NCBI RefSeq assembly: GCF_018446385.1
Contig: NC_055996.1
Coordinates: 17,781,317-17,845,316, forward strand
Direction of reading: 5' to 3'
Source: Zingiber officinale
Lineage: Eukaryota; Streptophyta; Magnoliopsida; Zingiberales; Zingiberaceae
DNA length: 64,000 nucleotides
In this document: positions 11,814 through 22,327 of the stretch, piece after piece
Layout: each line of letters opens with the position of its first letter
How positions within the stretch are numbered: the first letter of the stretch is position 1
Notes under the pieces: generated by a model
Told to the model about the DNA's origin: nothing
The model's database searches: none
What the model saw: the letters and a program-made list of their open reading frames with translations, nothing else
Program-made: the position numbers and the translations under genes

Positions 11814-11908
11814 AATAAAGAAATTAATTGAGGAAGAAGATGCTGACTTTACAGATGTCTGTATCCCTGGTTTTAAGCTGGGTGATAGTGAGAAATTTTT
11901 CTAATTTT
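11814..11908 (+). other. Exon-like open stretch in CACTA, unrecognised
   Basis: After a CAG at 11811-11813 the frame reads SGTIKKLIEEEDADFTDVCI and then PGFKLGDSEKFF before a stop. It could be a fourth captured exon or chance. No family is recognised. Confidence 0.3.
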
Positions 11909-12996
11909 CTTAGTTTAAATTGCAAATCCTTCAGATGTCAGCCTACACTTTTTTTTAACTGCTATGGGTTCCTGTAGGTATTACTTACTTGGGGTTAAAA
12001 GGCCAATTGATCTTAGTTTTGCCCATCAATGCCTCAGCTTCACGTCCAGTTTGTTAAAAGAACTTTTGGTGGCTTACAAGAGAGTTACAGTTACCCTAAT
12101 ATTTCCAAATGCAGTGTTTAAAGGTGCGCCTTTATAGTTGGGCGTTGCTCTCATGCGAACCATGCTCCATATGACTGACTGTAGTAACCAATAAAGAACA
12201 AATGATCATTTGGGGAGTAGGTATTTATTGCCATCGACTTGTTATCTCAAGCAATTAGGCACCTGGATGTAATGCCTTATGTCAAAGGATGGATTCCCCA
12301 AGTCGACCTTAAAAAAACATGAGAAAGACAATAACGACTGAAGGTTGTACAGTTGAGAGATTATTTGAAGCAAAACATGTAGAGTTTTCTAGTTAATTCA
12401 CCTATGATGCTGATATCTGGATCAAAAGACAAGAAAAAAAGGATAAATACACATCAACTCTAACTTGTTTGAGTGTTCTAGTTTGAGTGTTCAAAAGGAA
12501 GCTCTAACTTGTTGTTTTGAGTGCTGAACTAAGGAGGCAGCTGCCTTCTTGCCGCATTCCTTGCTGCTGTGGTTGGTAGCAGAAATCACAGAAAATAGGG
12601 GGCTTAGTGCAGGATATTCAGGATACCAAGATGACATCAGAGGTAGTACAATAAATAGTATATCTCTTCATCAGAGGTAGCTTTGTTCTTCTATGCTTCC
12701 TTCACTGGATTTGTTGTGTAGTCATATTTCTTTGTTCAACCATTATCATGCCTAGTAAGTTGTTGTATGATGCTGTCGGTTCTTATCAATCTGTACACTT
12801 GAATTAGAAGGAGCAAATTATCTATGTTATATTCTAAGCAGCATATACTAAGTGTCATATATGAAAGTTTTAGATTCTATGTTATATTCGTTATCTTCCA
12901 CAGCAACCTTTAACAACTCAGTATTCTATTTTATTTGATACATGCACACATTTGTTTTAGTTATTTGACATATGGTGGATTTATGTGTTTTTACAG

Positions 12997-13077
12997 TTTA
13001 CAAATCTCAAGTACTCCAGAGTTGAAATTCATGAAGTGCGGTTCGAGTGGGCTGAATGCATGCTAGATTACATTTGA
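12997..13077 (+). other. Possible last exon of a CACTA-borne transcript
   Basis: TTTTTACAG is followed by 26 open codons (FTNLKYSRVEIHEVRFEWAE then CMLDYI) and TGA, then by AT-rich sequence up to the right terminal repeats. The position suits a 3' terminal exon, but the peptide is not recognised. Confidence 0.3.
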
Positions 13078-13289
13078 GACAGTTGTACCTTGATGTGTTA
13101 ACAGAATGTTATACTTTGATTTTGATATCTATTAGCTAGCTTTTGATGTAAAAAGAATGTTTGGGTATTTTATGGATATTGTTGTAAGAAGATTATTTAT
13201 ATAATTTGTGAATATTTGTGTATTTTATGGATATTATTGAATGAAGAATATTTGTACAATTTGTGAATATTTGTGTATTTTTTTTTGTT

Positions 13290-13647
13290 ATTGTCGGTTT
13301 TAAAATCAAATCTGTGCTGTTAAAAAATATACATATTACATCGGTTTTCCACCGATGTAAAACCGGTGTTATAAAGTAATATTACATTGGTCATTTACCG
13401 CTGCCAAAACTGGTGTTATTAACATATAATATTACATCGGTTTTACATCGTTGATGAAACGGTGTCGTTAAGTGATACTACACCGGTTAATAACCGATTC
13501 GAAGACCGGTGTCATTAAGTGATACTACACCGGTTTTAACCCGATGTCTAAAATGACAGACTTTTAACATCGGCTTCATAGACATCGGTCGAAAATCAAA
13601 TAGACACCGGTGGAAAACCGATGTCTATGAGCGATTTTGTTGTAGTG
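13290..13647 (+). repeat. CACTA right subterminal and terminal repeats
   Basis: Copies of ACATCGGTTTT, ACCGGTGTTAT and ACCGGTGTCATTAAG alternate in both orientations and end in TTGTTGTAGTG at 13647, the inverted partner of the left end. Confidence 0.85.
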
Positions 13648-14550
13648 ATGAAGTGTGAGGTTGCATTCTAGGAGTCAAACCTCTTCCTCGACTCCATGAA
13701 GTATTTTATGAAGTTCAATGAAAAGAAAGCAAGAAGAAAGTTATAATGAAACCTTCCACTCTTAATGTCGCAAAAGAGCAACCGCAAGGATCTGCTTGGC
13801 AGCCACTCTCAACCACAATTTCATAAATAGAGAGAAAATAAACTATGGTGTGAGTATTATGGGAAGACAAATCACACCAAAGAAACTTTCTGGGACATTC
13901 ATGGAAAACCTTCAAATTGGAAGCCACGAAATCAAAGAATAGAAAAACCATTAGCCCACATAGTTGAATCCAATGAGCCAAAGAAGACTCCTCCCACACC
14001 TTTTATTCATGAAAAAATGGAGATTTTGAAGTCCATTTTCTACAAAAACTAAAATCCTGAAATTTTGGACTCCGCATCTAAGGCTACAATCGCCCAACGA
14101 CGTAAGATGTTCGTTCTTGTTCAAGGACTATAATTTGTCTTGCATGTTCCAAGTTTAAAATATAGTCTTTTACCTGTTAGCAAAATAACTAAGGATCAAG
14201 ACTATAAAGTAACATTTCTTTATGATCATTGTATTTCAAGATTCATCTTCAAGGAAGATGATTGACAATGTTGAAGAACGAAGAGACCTCTACTATCTCA
14301 CTAGTTCTTCGCTACAACCGAAGCCACTAGTTACTCTCTCTATATCTAGTTCAATAAATTCAAAGGCACTCTTATGGCATAGACGTTTATGACATCCAAG
14401 TTTTCAATCTTTGAAGCACTTGTATCCAAAATTATTCCTTAATATAATATCCATCCTTTTTTCACTATGAGTCATGAATTCTTGCTAAGCAAACTAGAAA
14501 AAAATTATCCAATGCACAATTACCAATCTTACCTAGTTTATAGTGATATT
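13648..14550 (+). pseudogene. Copia gag end, zinc knuckle and GAG-pre-integrase, decayed
   Basis: This continues the gag of 7247-7531 in phase after the CACTA element. A worn zinc knuckle follows at about 13848-13905 (CEYYGKTNHTKETFWDIHGK; the second cysteine is Tyr/Gly here). A GAG-pre-integrase segment lies at 14270-14480, with DLYYLTSSSLQPK and then LLWHRRL..HPSFQSLKHL. The protease region between them (14000-14260) is hardly readable. Stops are scattered throughout. Confidence 0.75.
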
Positions 14551-15290
14551 TAGGGGCAACTAGGGTGAGGGATTTAACATGCAAGAGATGGTTCATCACA
14601 TTCATAGATGACCATACTTTTACATGTTGGGTCTATCTTGTCAAACATAAATTTGATGTCGAATATGTGTTTCCACAATTTCATAAAATGATAAGGAATT
14701 TATTCCAATGTAATATCCACATACTTCATACAGATAATGAGGGAGAATACTTTGTTCACAACCTTAGGGACTATCTTCTTCAAAATGACATTTTTCATTA
14801 AAACTCATGTCCATCTATATTTCAACGGAATGAGATTGCAGAACAAAAAATCACGATCTATTAAAAGTGACAAGATCTCTTATGCTCACCAATTCTATCC
14901 CTCATCACTTTTGGGGTGATTTCATTTTAACTGCAGCCTACCTCATTAATAGGATTTCATCAAAAGTCTTTAAATTTAGAATACTAATTAATTATCTCAA
15001 AAGAAATTCTCTTATATCGGCCATTTTAACTCTCCCCCACCAAAAAGTATTCAGGTGTCTAGTATTTGTACATGACAACAATCCTACACATGGGAAACTT
15101 GACCCAAAAGCCATCAAATGCATCTTCATTGGCTACTCACCCACTCAAAAAGGATACAAGTGCTACAATCCCATCACAAGAAAATTTTATGTGTCCTATG
15201 ATGTTACATTCTTAGAGGATGAGCCCTTATATTCTAATGCTTATCTTCGGGGGGAGAATTCAAGGGAAGCTAATCATTGAGATCCTTCAA
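14550..15290 (+). pseudogene. Copia integrase, decayed
   Basis: Readable blocks are KRWFITFIDDHTFTCWVYLV (catalytic core, near the first Asp), ILHTDNEGEYF (second Asp), NEIAEQK (catalytic Glu region), and the C-terminal KAIKCIFIGYSPTQKGYKCY followed by FYVSYDVTFLEDEPLY. Frameshifts occur near 14800 and 14870. It belongs to the old Copia element and is downstream of, and in the same orientation as, the gag pieces. Confidence 0.8.
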
Positions 15291-15499
15291 TATTTTTATG
15301 TGTCATCTTTACTCATTGGGGCTCTCCCACCTTCATCATCACATGATGTAATCACAACAATCAGTGAGGAATCTTTAGAACCTTTGTAGTCATTATAACA
15401 GTAAAATAAATGAATTATTTATTCAAGGAGGCCTTGAGTTACTCAGCAAGTACAATCATCAGAACTGATGGTGGATCCACAATAGGATTCATAAGGAAA

Positions 15500-16210
15500 T
15501 GTTCCTATAGATGATCTAGACATTCTCATTGCTCTAAGGAAAGGGACATGGATGTGTACCCAACATCCAATTGAAAGATACATATCTTATGATCAGTTGT
15601 CCAACAAGCATAGGGCATTTGTGTTGATCGTATGGAGATTCCTACAAATATATACAATGCCTTAAAAAAATTCAAGTGAAGGGATGCTGTTTTTGAAAAA
15701 ATGAAAGCCCTGAATGAAAATGACACTTAGGAGACTGGGTACACATAGAGTTAAGCAGATCATTCTCCTTTCGTCAAATAGTTAAGGGATGGAAAGAAAT
15801 ATATTTTGATTGTGTATGTTAATGATATATTCATCACGAGTGATGACAATGATGAGATTGCAAACCTTAAAGGGATGCTACAATCTGAATTCAAAGTAAA
15901 GACCCTGGAAGACTTCATTTCTTGGAATAGAAATAGCTAGAAACAAAATCAGGATTTTAATTTCACATAGGAAATATACCATCGATCTACTAAGGGAAAC
16001 ATAAAAGACTTGGTTGTCGTCCAACAAGTACTCCAATAGAAAAAAAATAGAGACAACAAAATATAAAAGATGATGCTCCAACTGATAAAGAGAGGTATCA
16101 ATGTTTTATTGGAAAACTAATCTATCTATCATTTTCTATGCTTGATATAACTTATAGTGTTAGCATAGTTAGTCAATTTATGCGCGCCCCCACTATGAGA
16201 CATCAAATTA
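15500..16210 (+). pseudogene. Copia reverse transcriptase, heavily decayed
   Basis: Only scattered blocks remain, such as ILIVYVNDIFITSDDNDEI at about 15808-15865 (the YVDD box reads YVND), the GIEIAR-like stretch near 15930, and ERYQCFIGKLIYLSFSMLDI at 16093-16150. The N-terminal half of the domain is largely missing. Not functional. Confidence 0.65.
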
Positions 16211-16229
16211 TAATGGACCAGATTCTTTG

Positions 16230-16800
16230 ATATTTGAAAGGGACTTCAAGGAAAGATATATTTCTTAAGAAAAGTGATACTAGAACAATTGAAGGATTTG
16301 TCGATGTTGATTGGGCGGGTTCACTTGAAGATAGCAAATCTAGTACTAGATATTGCACTAAAATTTGGGGGAATGTTATTACATGGCGAAGCAAGAAACA
16401 AATAGTTGTTTCAAGAAGTAGTGCAAAGACATAATATTGATCCATCAAACAAGGGATGTGAGAATTAATTTGAATTGAACGATTATTGTTAGACCTATAT
16501 GTTCAATTTGAAGACAAAATGAAGTTGTATAGTGATAGTAAATCAGCTATAGCAGTGGTTCACAATCCTATTCAACATGATCGGATGAAGTATGTTTGTA
16601 TTGACAAAAACTTTATAAAATATGAGATTGAATATAGGAAGATCCATCTTTACCATGTGCCTTCAAAATCACAAGATGCTAATCTTCTTACTAAACCATT
16701 GCTGAAGAAAATGTTTGAAAAAAAATGTGTTCAAGTTGAGAATGATCAATATCCATTCACTAACTTGTGCAGAGTGTTGGAAAGAGATCATGAAAAATAA
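16230..16800 (+). pseudogene. Copia RNase H, decayed
   Basis: Blocks are GFVDVDWAGSLEDSKSSTRY (first Asp of RNase H), WRSKKQIVVSRSSAKT, LYSDSKSAIAVVHNPIQHDR and IHLYHVPSKSQDANLLTKPL. A frameshift or stop at about 16433-16486 removes the second acidic position region. This is the 3' end of the old Copia coding region. Confidence 0.8.
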
Positions 16801-16802
16801 GG

Positions 16803-18002
16803 GATCAAAATAACAAATAAAATAATCATGAACGAGAGAAGCTACTCCAAGTGCCTCTAACCATCTAAGATTTCTCACTCGAACTCCACTTCCCTAACTT
16901 GATCCGGGTAAACTAAACCTCTTAAGAACCGCTCCGTGGGCTCGGAATAGCACCAGTTTAACAAATATTAGTATATGGTGCAAGTACTTACAACTATTTC
17001 TCCTTCCATGAACTTAATCTCTTTCCCAGTAGCTCCCATGAAAGGTTTGGTCTACAAGGATGAATGAATTAATTTAAGTAGCTGGCTTTGGAAAGCAAAG
17101 ACCATTCTGATATTCAACTAAAACGACTATTTCAAGTGTAGAATGAGAATGATCTTCAACACGTCGCTATCGTTTGTCCCTGCTTAACAATGTTGATTGT
17201 CGTCTTAATGTTTCTTCCCGAGTCCTCAGCTGCTTAAGAATTGAATTTCCGTCTTGCGTTGTTCTCACAATAATTCGTCCCTAACAACAAAAAGAAAACT
17301 ACAAATACAAGTACAAGACTCTCAAGCAGATTAAAGCGTGAATGGATTCAAAACTACTCAAGATCTAACACAGCACCAGTTGTGAATGGTTATGAAAAAC
17401 TACGAAAGATCTACCCCAGCATCAAGAGTTAATGGAACAAAGCCATTAACGTATTAAGCTGGAGGGAATGGCTTTGGTCAAAACTACGAAAGATCTCCGA
17501 TCAAGCTATTCATTAGTCCTCTCACATTAGCTCGAGCCTATCAGGCCGTATATCTCCCTAACTATAAAACGATCCCTTCGGCCCTCTCTTTTATAGTCCA
17601 GCCTATCGATTCTATGTTAGTAACAGTCGTGAATGACTATTCAAAAATACTCAAGATCTGACCCTAATAAGATAGGTCGATCCCAGCAAATCATGAATGA
17701 AAGGCATTATAGATCATTTTATAGTTAGGAAAGAGTTATAGTTAGGAAAGAGTTAATGGTACACCATTTATGACCTGTTGCTATAGATCTTTCTACATTT
17801 TGAATAGTCATTCACGTTGTAATATGCTAAGAGAGGAGTGACTTATTGTGTAAAAATATTCGACGTGAGAGCTCGACCGTAAGGGCGTCCTTAGATAGGC
17901 TTGTACAAGCACCGCGACGTGAGTGAGAACCGCGACATGTGTAAAGAGATGATAAGGATTACATAAAATAAGAAATAAAAATTATAATCTTTTAAACTAG
18001 GT
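16803..18002. other. Gap without recognised gene
   Basis: About 1.2 kb of mixed sequence. The phrase ACTACGAAAGATCT recurs loosely at 17350, 17400 and 17485, and a palindromic AACTATAAAACGAT occurs near 17561. It may hold the worn 3' LTR of the old Copia element, but no terminus or matching partner was found. Confidence 0.4.
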
Positions 18003-18007
18003 ATAAT

Positions 18008-20219
18008 TGTTAGAATGTATACTAAAAGCCTAGCTTTTTGTATAAACATTTATTTTGAAATGAGAATCACATTGGTCAAATGTCTACATTTAGTTAAATG
18101 CAGTTGTCCATTTAATTTATATTATAGATAACATGGTGTGTGGTGTCACATAAAAAATCATGTTATCAGTTCCTTATAAATTATAAATAGAAACTCACAA
18201 CCAAGATGGATTGGGACAAACCATTGGAATGATTGTAGTGTAATTTGGTACTAATTTATCTTGACTATAAAATTACACTAATACACTATGTGTGTATAGA
18301 GCAGGACCATTTGAGGTTGTTCCTTTTATACTGACTGCATAAAAGAACAGAACTTCTATTATTATGGATGTGCGTACTCTGAATTCTGATATAATAATAA
18401 GCACATGTACTTAGTATTTATTTCTTTAATTTATCAAAGAGTGAGATTTATTTATTAAATCAATAGGCCCGATAAGTTGGGAAATAATATTATTTATATG
18501 ATGTGTTGTTGATTATAGAAGGAAACTATGCCCTATTTATTAGGATGATAATGTCCCCTTGAGGATCTTATAAGGATTGTCATGTAACTCTTGCAGGTGG
18601 ACTTAGTTCCGACATGACAATGAAGTTGAGTGATACTACTCTTGGAGCTAGATGTTAATTAAGTGAGTTGTCAGTAACTCATTTAATTAATGGGCATTCG
18701 ATATCTTAAACACAGGGAGATTAACGCACTCATGATAAGAAGGAGTCCATAATATAATATGGGATTGGTGAGGTAGTTCAATAATAACTCTTTAGTGGTA
18801 CGAGTTATTATTGATGAAATTGAGTTAGGTGTTCGGGTCGAACATAGGAAGATCAAGCTCATCAAGAGGTCAAAACCAATCCCTCCTCTAGGTTCCTGTT
18901 GTAGCCTCTATGTATAAAGTCTCGCATCCACCCAAGTCATCCTTATGGTTGGCCACATCCTTGCTTGGTGCCCAAGCAAGGGGTCGGCCACCCCTTGCTT
19001 GGTGCCCAAGCAAAGGGCAGGCCAAGATGGGTTTAAAAGTTGGTTTTTAATTTTTTTTAATCTTTCTTTTTGTAACCATCTACAATGTTTTAAAAGAGAT
19101 ATTTTTAAATTTTAAAAACTTTCATTTTTTGAAGTCAGCCAGATGGTTTTAAAAGAGAGTTTTAAATTTAAAAAATCTTTTCTTTTATAGTCATCTACAA
19201 TGGTTTAAAAGAGAGATTTTATTTTTGTTAAAACTTTCCTTTTTTGTAACTATGATTTAAAAAAGAGGTTTTAATTTTAAAAAATCTTTCCTTTTTATAG
19301 CCATCTACAATGTTTAAAAGAGAGATTTTTAATTTTAAAACTTTCCTTTTGTAGTCATCCATAATAGGAAATTTAAAAGAGAGATTTTAATTGTTGTTAA
19401 AATCTTTCCTTTTTAGTCATTACCAAGGATTATAAAAGAGGATAGATGATGTCTTAGAAATAATAATCATCTACACAATTTCTATTTCTCTTCTATTCTC
19501 CTTGTGGTCGGCCCCCTCATATTCTTATTCTCCCCTTACTTTCTCACCTAAGGTCGGCGGCATCAAGAGGCTTCAACCATCTTGTGGCCAGCGGGTTGCA
19601 AGGAAGAAAGAAGAACAAGAGGTGGTGTTCCTAGTTTTGATCCCTTGGTGGCCGAAAGTCTTGGAAGAAAGAAGGATTTGGGTGCCTTTTGCGTCTTGGT
19701 AGATCGTCGCCCACACGACGTCCAAGAGGAGGAGAGGAATACAGCAGAAGATCAAGAGGTCTTTAAGCTACAAAGAAAGGTATAACTAGTTAATTGTTTC
19801 CGCTATCTATTAGTTTATTTATCCTTTGTATGGATCCTGAAATACCAACACAAGAGGCTAGTGATCTTATGTTTTGATTGAGGTCTCTGTAGTTTAACCT
19901 AGGGTTTACTGTAAGGAGTTTAAATATTCAATTTCTTTGAAAGGCTTTGAGTAGGAAGTGGTGGATGATCTCATACCCAAGAAGGCTGAGTGCCTCGCCA
20001 ATGACCTGGAAGTCAATCCTTGAAATAGATATTTAATCAACTTCTGTAATATGGTTTAACTTCTGATGAACACATGGGTTGAACTTGGATTAATAATGTT
20101 AAATTCGTTTGCAATCCAAGTTTAACTTCTGAAAAGCACATGGGTTGCTAGGAAAAGTTTTGTGCTTGTACAAATTTTTGTACAGAGGAAACAGAACGGA
20201 ATTCCGAGTAGCGCCAAAA
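18008..20219 (+). repeat. 5' LTR of the deleted Copia element
   Basis: It begins TGTTAGAATGTATACTAAAA and ends GCGCCAAAA (the partner ends GCGCCAACA). Palindromes of the form CTTGCTTGGTGCCCAAGCAAG occur at about 18963 and 18998. It has about 95 bases (roughly 19825-19920) that the 3' LTR lacks. Confidence 0.9.
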
Positions 20220-21361
20220 ATTGGTATCAAATCTAGTTTTATGCCTCTGTATGTTTGGTTTTCAGTTAAATTATGCACTTTTTCATACATAAATTTAGGC
20301 AGGATAATAATAGGATGGTAAATAGATTAACTCTGTGATTGCAGGCATCCTAGTTCCAACTATTATGGTCTTATTGTGTTTGTGTGTGATTTGCACCCTC
20401 GGGCATGTCGAGGGCATTTTATGTGTGTGCATAATTATAATTATTAAATACAGCAGGAGTTGTATTAGTTTTAGGATTTTACATTCTGTTCGATCTAGAT
20501 TACATGTACATTCTCTTGTGGAATATAGGATCGATAAATGTAAAATTTTATTTTTGTCGCGGATCGTATCCTTGCGAGGCGTGGTGCTATTTGAGGACCA
20601 GAGGCACAGCGGAAAAGAAAGCAAGATAGACGTGACGACATGACCCGTTGACGGCGGCTAGGATTGGTGGCACACGGAGGACAGCTATGGATGAGGCCAT
20701 AATAGTTGGAAAATTATTTTTCATATTTATTGCCTTTTATGCTATTTATATGTGTTGTGTGTGTGTGTGCATGTTAAAATTCCTCGTTTTAAATAACTAA
20801 GTGGGAGAGGAATTATTTAAATTTCACGGTCTCCATTATTGGTTTGTAAGTGATGCATTCAAACTTGCGCGTTGACTTTGAGTGTCTTCCTCCACATCGG
20901 ATGAATTTGTTTGTGGATCACTAGATCAAACTCCCTTTATGGATGATTATAGAAAAGTATTTAAGTTTGTGTGATCTTCTCCATCTGAAGAGGCACAATC
21001 CTATTTAATGGACTAAGTATCAAGTAATGGTATACACTTAGACGCATTTAATAGTATCCTCCCTATTGGAGTCACTGCTATTATTTGTGTGACTGAAGAA
21101 AAATCAACTATTAATTTTATTTATCAAAAAGTTAGATTGACAAGATAATAAAATTAATAGATAAAACTCCCTCTTACAAATGTTTGAATTTGTATACGTC
21201 CACACTATCGTGGCATACAAAATTCACGGTGGCTTGAGGTGTTGATGAATTTAAATGATATTGTTTGAAGAATCAATATTATTTTAAATTCAAAAGTTTT
21301 GACCAAATATTTTGTGATTCTTAGGATTTCAAATGGCTTTCAATCCTCTTACTGTAAGTTG
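20220..21361 (+). other. Primer site relic and leader of the deleted Copia element
   Basis: Just after the LTR lies TGGTATCAAATC (20222-20233), a worn form of TGGTATCAGAGC. The following 1.1 kb resembles the untranslated leader of the 30699-40635 element, including the AGGCAGGATAATA block, CGGATCGTATCCTTGCGAGG and ATGGACTAAGTATCAAGTAA. Open frames in this leader have no matching protein family. Confidence 0.75.
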
Positions 21362-21369
21362 ACCTCAGG

Positions 21370-21879
21370 TAGGGGTGTCAAAAATGAACCCGACCCGATG
21401 ACCCAACCCGAGTCGACCCGAAAAAAATCGGGTTCGGGTTGGGCATTTTCGGGTTCGGGTCGGGTTCGGGTTGGAGGGTTGGAGAGTAAAAGAGTCTCGG
21501 GTTGGGTCGGGTTGGGTTCGGGTTGACCCGGGTTGACTTAAATATAGGGTTTTGTGGATTTTTTTGGGGTTAAATCAAATTTTATTTTAAAAATTTAGAT
21601 GTTTTTATGTATATTAATATCATGTTTGTATGATAATGATGGAATATTGAGATAAAAGTGAAGAATTAAAGGAAAAATAGCCCAAAAAAATCGTTTTGAA
21701 CCGGATTTTCGGGTTATATGGGTCGGGTTCGGGTTGATCGGGTTGGTCGGGTTCGGGTTCGGGTTGAGGTGTTTTGGGTTGAACTCGGGTTCGGGTCGGG
21801 TTCGGGTTGGGTTAAAAAAAAAAAAAAAAAAACTTAACCCGACCCAACCCGACCCGACCCACCCGAATTGACACCCCTA
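21370..21879. mobile_element. hAT-type MITE rich in GGGTCGGGTT repeats
   Basis: The termini are TAGGGGTGTCAA (21370) and TTGACACCCCTA (to 21879), perfect 12-base inverted repeats. The 8-bp duplication ACCTCAGG lies at 21362-21369 and 21880-21887. An 8-bp TSD with this terminus is the signature of hAT superfamily MITEs. Both arms consist of CGGGTTCGGGTT/CCCGACCCAACCCG repeats flanking an AT-rich centre (about 21540-21700). An A-run sits at 21816-21832. There is no coding capacity. Confidence 0.92.
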
Positions 21880-22305
21880 ACCTCAGGGTATGTGTTTACT
21901 TTGGGAGGTGGAGCCATAGCATGGAGGAGTGTTAAGAAGAAATATATTTCGGACTCCACCATGGAAGCTAAGTATGTGGTAGCCTCTGAGGCAGCCAAAG
22001 AAGTTGTATGGCTCAGAAACTTCTTGATGGACTTAGATGTGATTTCTAGTTTGTCCAAAATTATCACAATTTATTGTGATAATAGTGGTGCAGTAGCAAA
22101 CTCGAAGGAACCACAAGCCTATAAGGCAAGTAAACACATTGAGCGTAAGTACCACCTGATACGAGACATTGTAAAGCGAGGAGAAGTTGTTGTCGTCAAG
22201 ATTGCATCAGAAGATAACCTGGCAGATCCTTTCACTAAGGTCCTTCCGGCGAGAGCTTTTGATGGCCATGTTAAGGGGATGGGGATCAGATGTATGGCAG
22301 TATAG
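21880..22305 (+). pseudogene. Copia RNase H C-terminal part
   Basis: The frame is open from the MITE to a stop at 22303, with the RNase H blocks TSGYVFTLGGGAIAWRS, DSTMEAKYVVASEAAKEVVW, IYCDNSGAVANSKEP, ASKHIERKYHLIRDIVKRGE and ADPFTK. It is nearly the same as the minus-strand copy at 33135-33560. It lacks the reverse transcriptase upstream, so it is a remnant in spite of having no stop. Confidence 0.88.
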
Positions 22306-22327
22306 TCTTTAAGTATAAGTGTGAGAT

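Larger units (their letters stand above)
7532..13647 (+). mobile_element. Pack-type CACTA transposon with captured gene pieces
   Basis: The left end is CACTACAAGAAAAACCCTCA, and the complement of the right end is CACTACAACAAAATCGCTCA. Both continue TAGACATC. The flanking 3-bp duplication is ATG (7529-7531 and 13648-13650). Both ends carry many copies of the subterminal motif ACCGGTGTCTATGAG/ACCGATGTCTA, as CACTA (En/Spm) elements do for transposase binding. No transposase coding sequence was recognised inside, so the 6116-base element is non-autonomous. It carries exons and introns of at least three host genes, all in the same orientation: AP2/ERF (7951-8213), RPP2 (8323-8698) and delta-14 sterol reductase (9410-11725). 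Confidence 0.9.
7247..16800 (+). mobile_element. Old Copia retrotransposon remnant, split by CACTA
   Basis: Degenerate Copia coding sequence runs gag (7247-7531, continuing 13648-about 13990), GAG-pre-integrase (about 14270-14480), integrase (14550-15290), reverse transcriptase (about 15500-16210) and RNase H (16230-16800), all on the plus strand. Many stops and frameshifts show long decay. The gag is cut by the CACTA element at 7532-13647, and its upstream part has been displaced by the Sirevirus-like insertion ending at 7246. No LTR, primer site or polypurine tract could be assigned. It is unrelated at the sequence level to the Copia family at 18008 and 30699. Confidence 0.8.

Noticed and set aside
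20335-20643. Overlapping open frames of about 100 codons on both strands
   Set aside because: They lie in the untranslated leader of the Copia family; the matching leader at 37160-38205 does not conserve them.
21380-21860. Telomere-like or satellite origin of the CGGGTT repeats
   Set aside because: The block is bounded by 12-base inverted repeats and an 8-bp TSD, so it is a hAT-type MITE.
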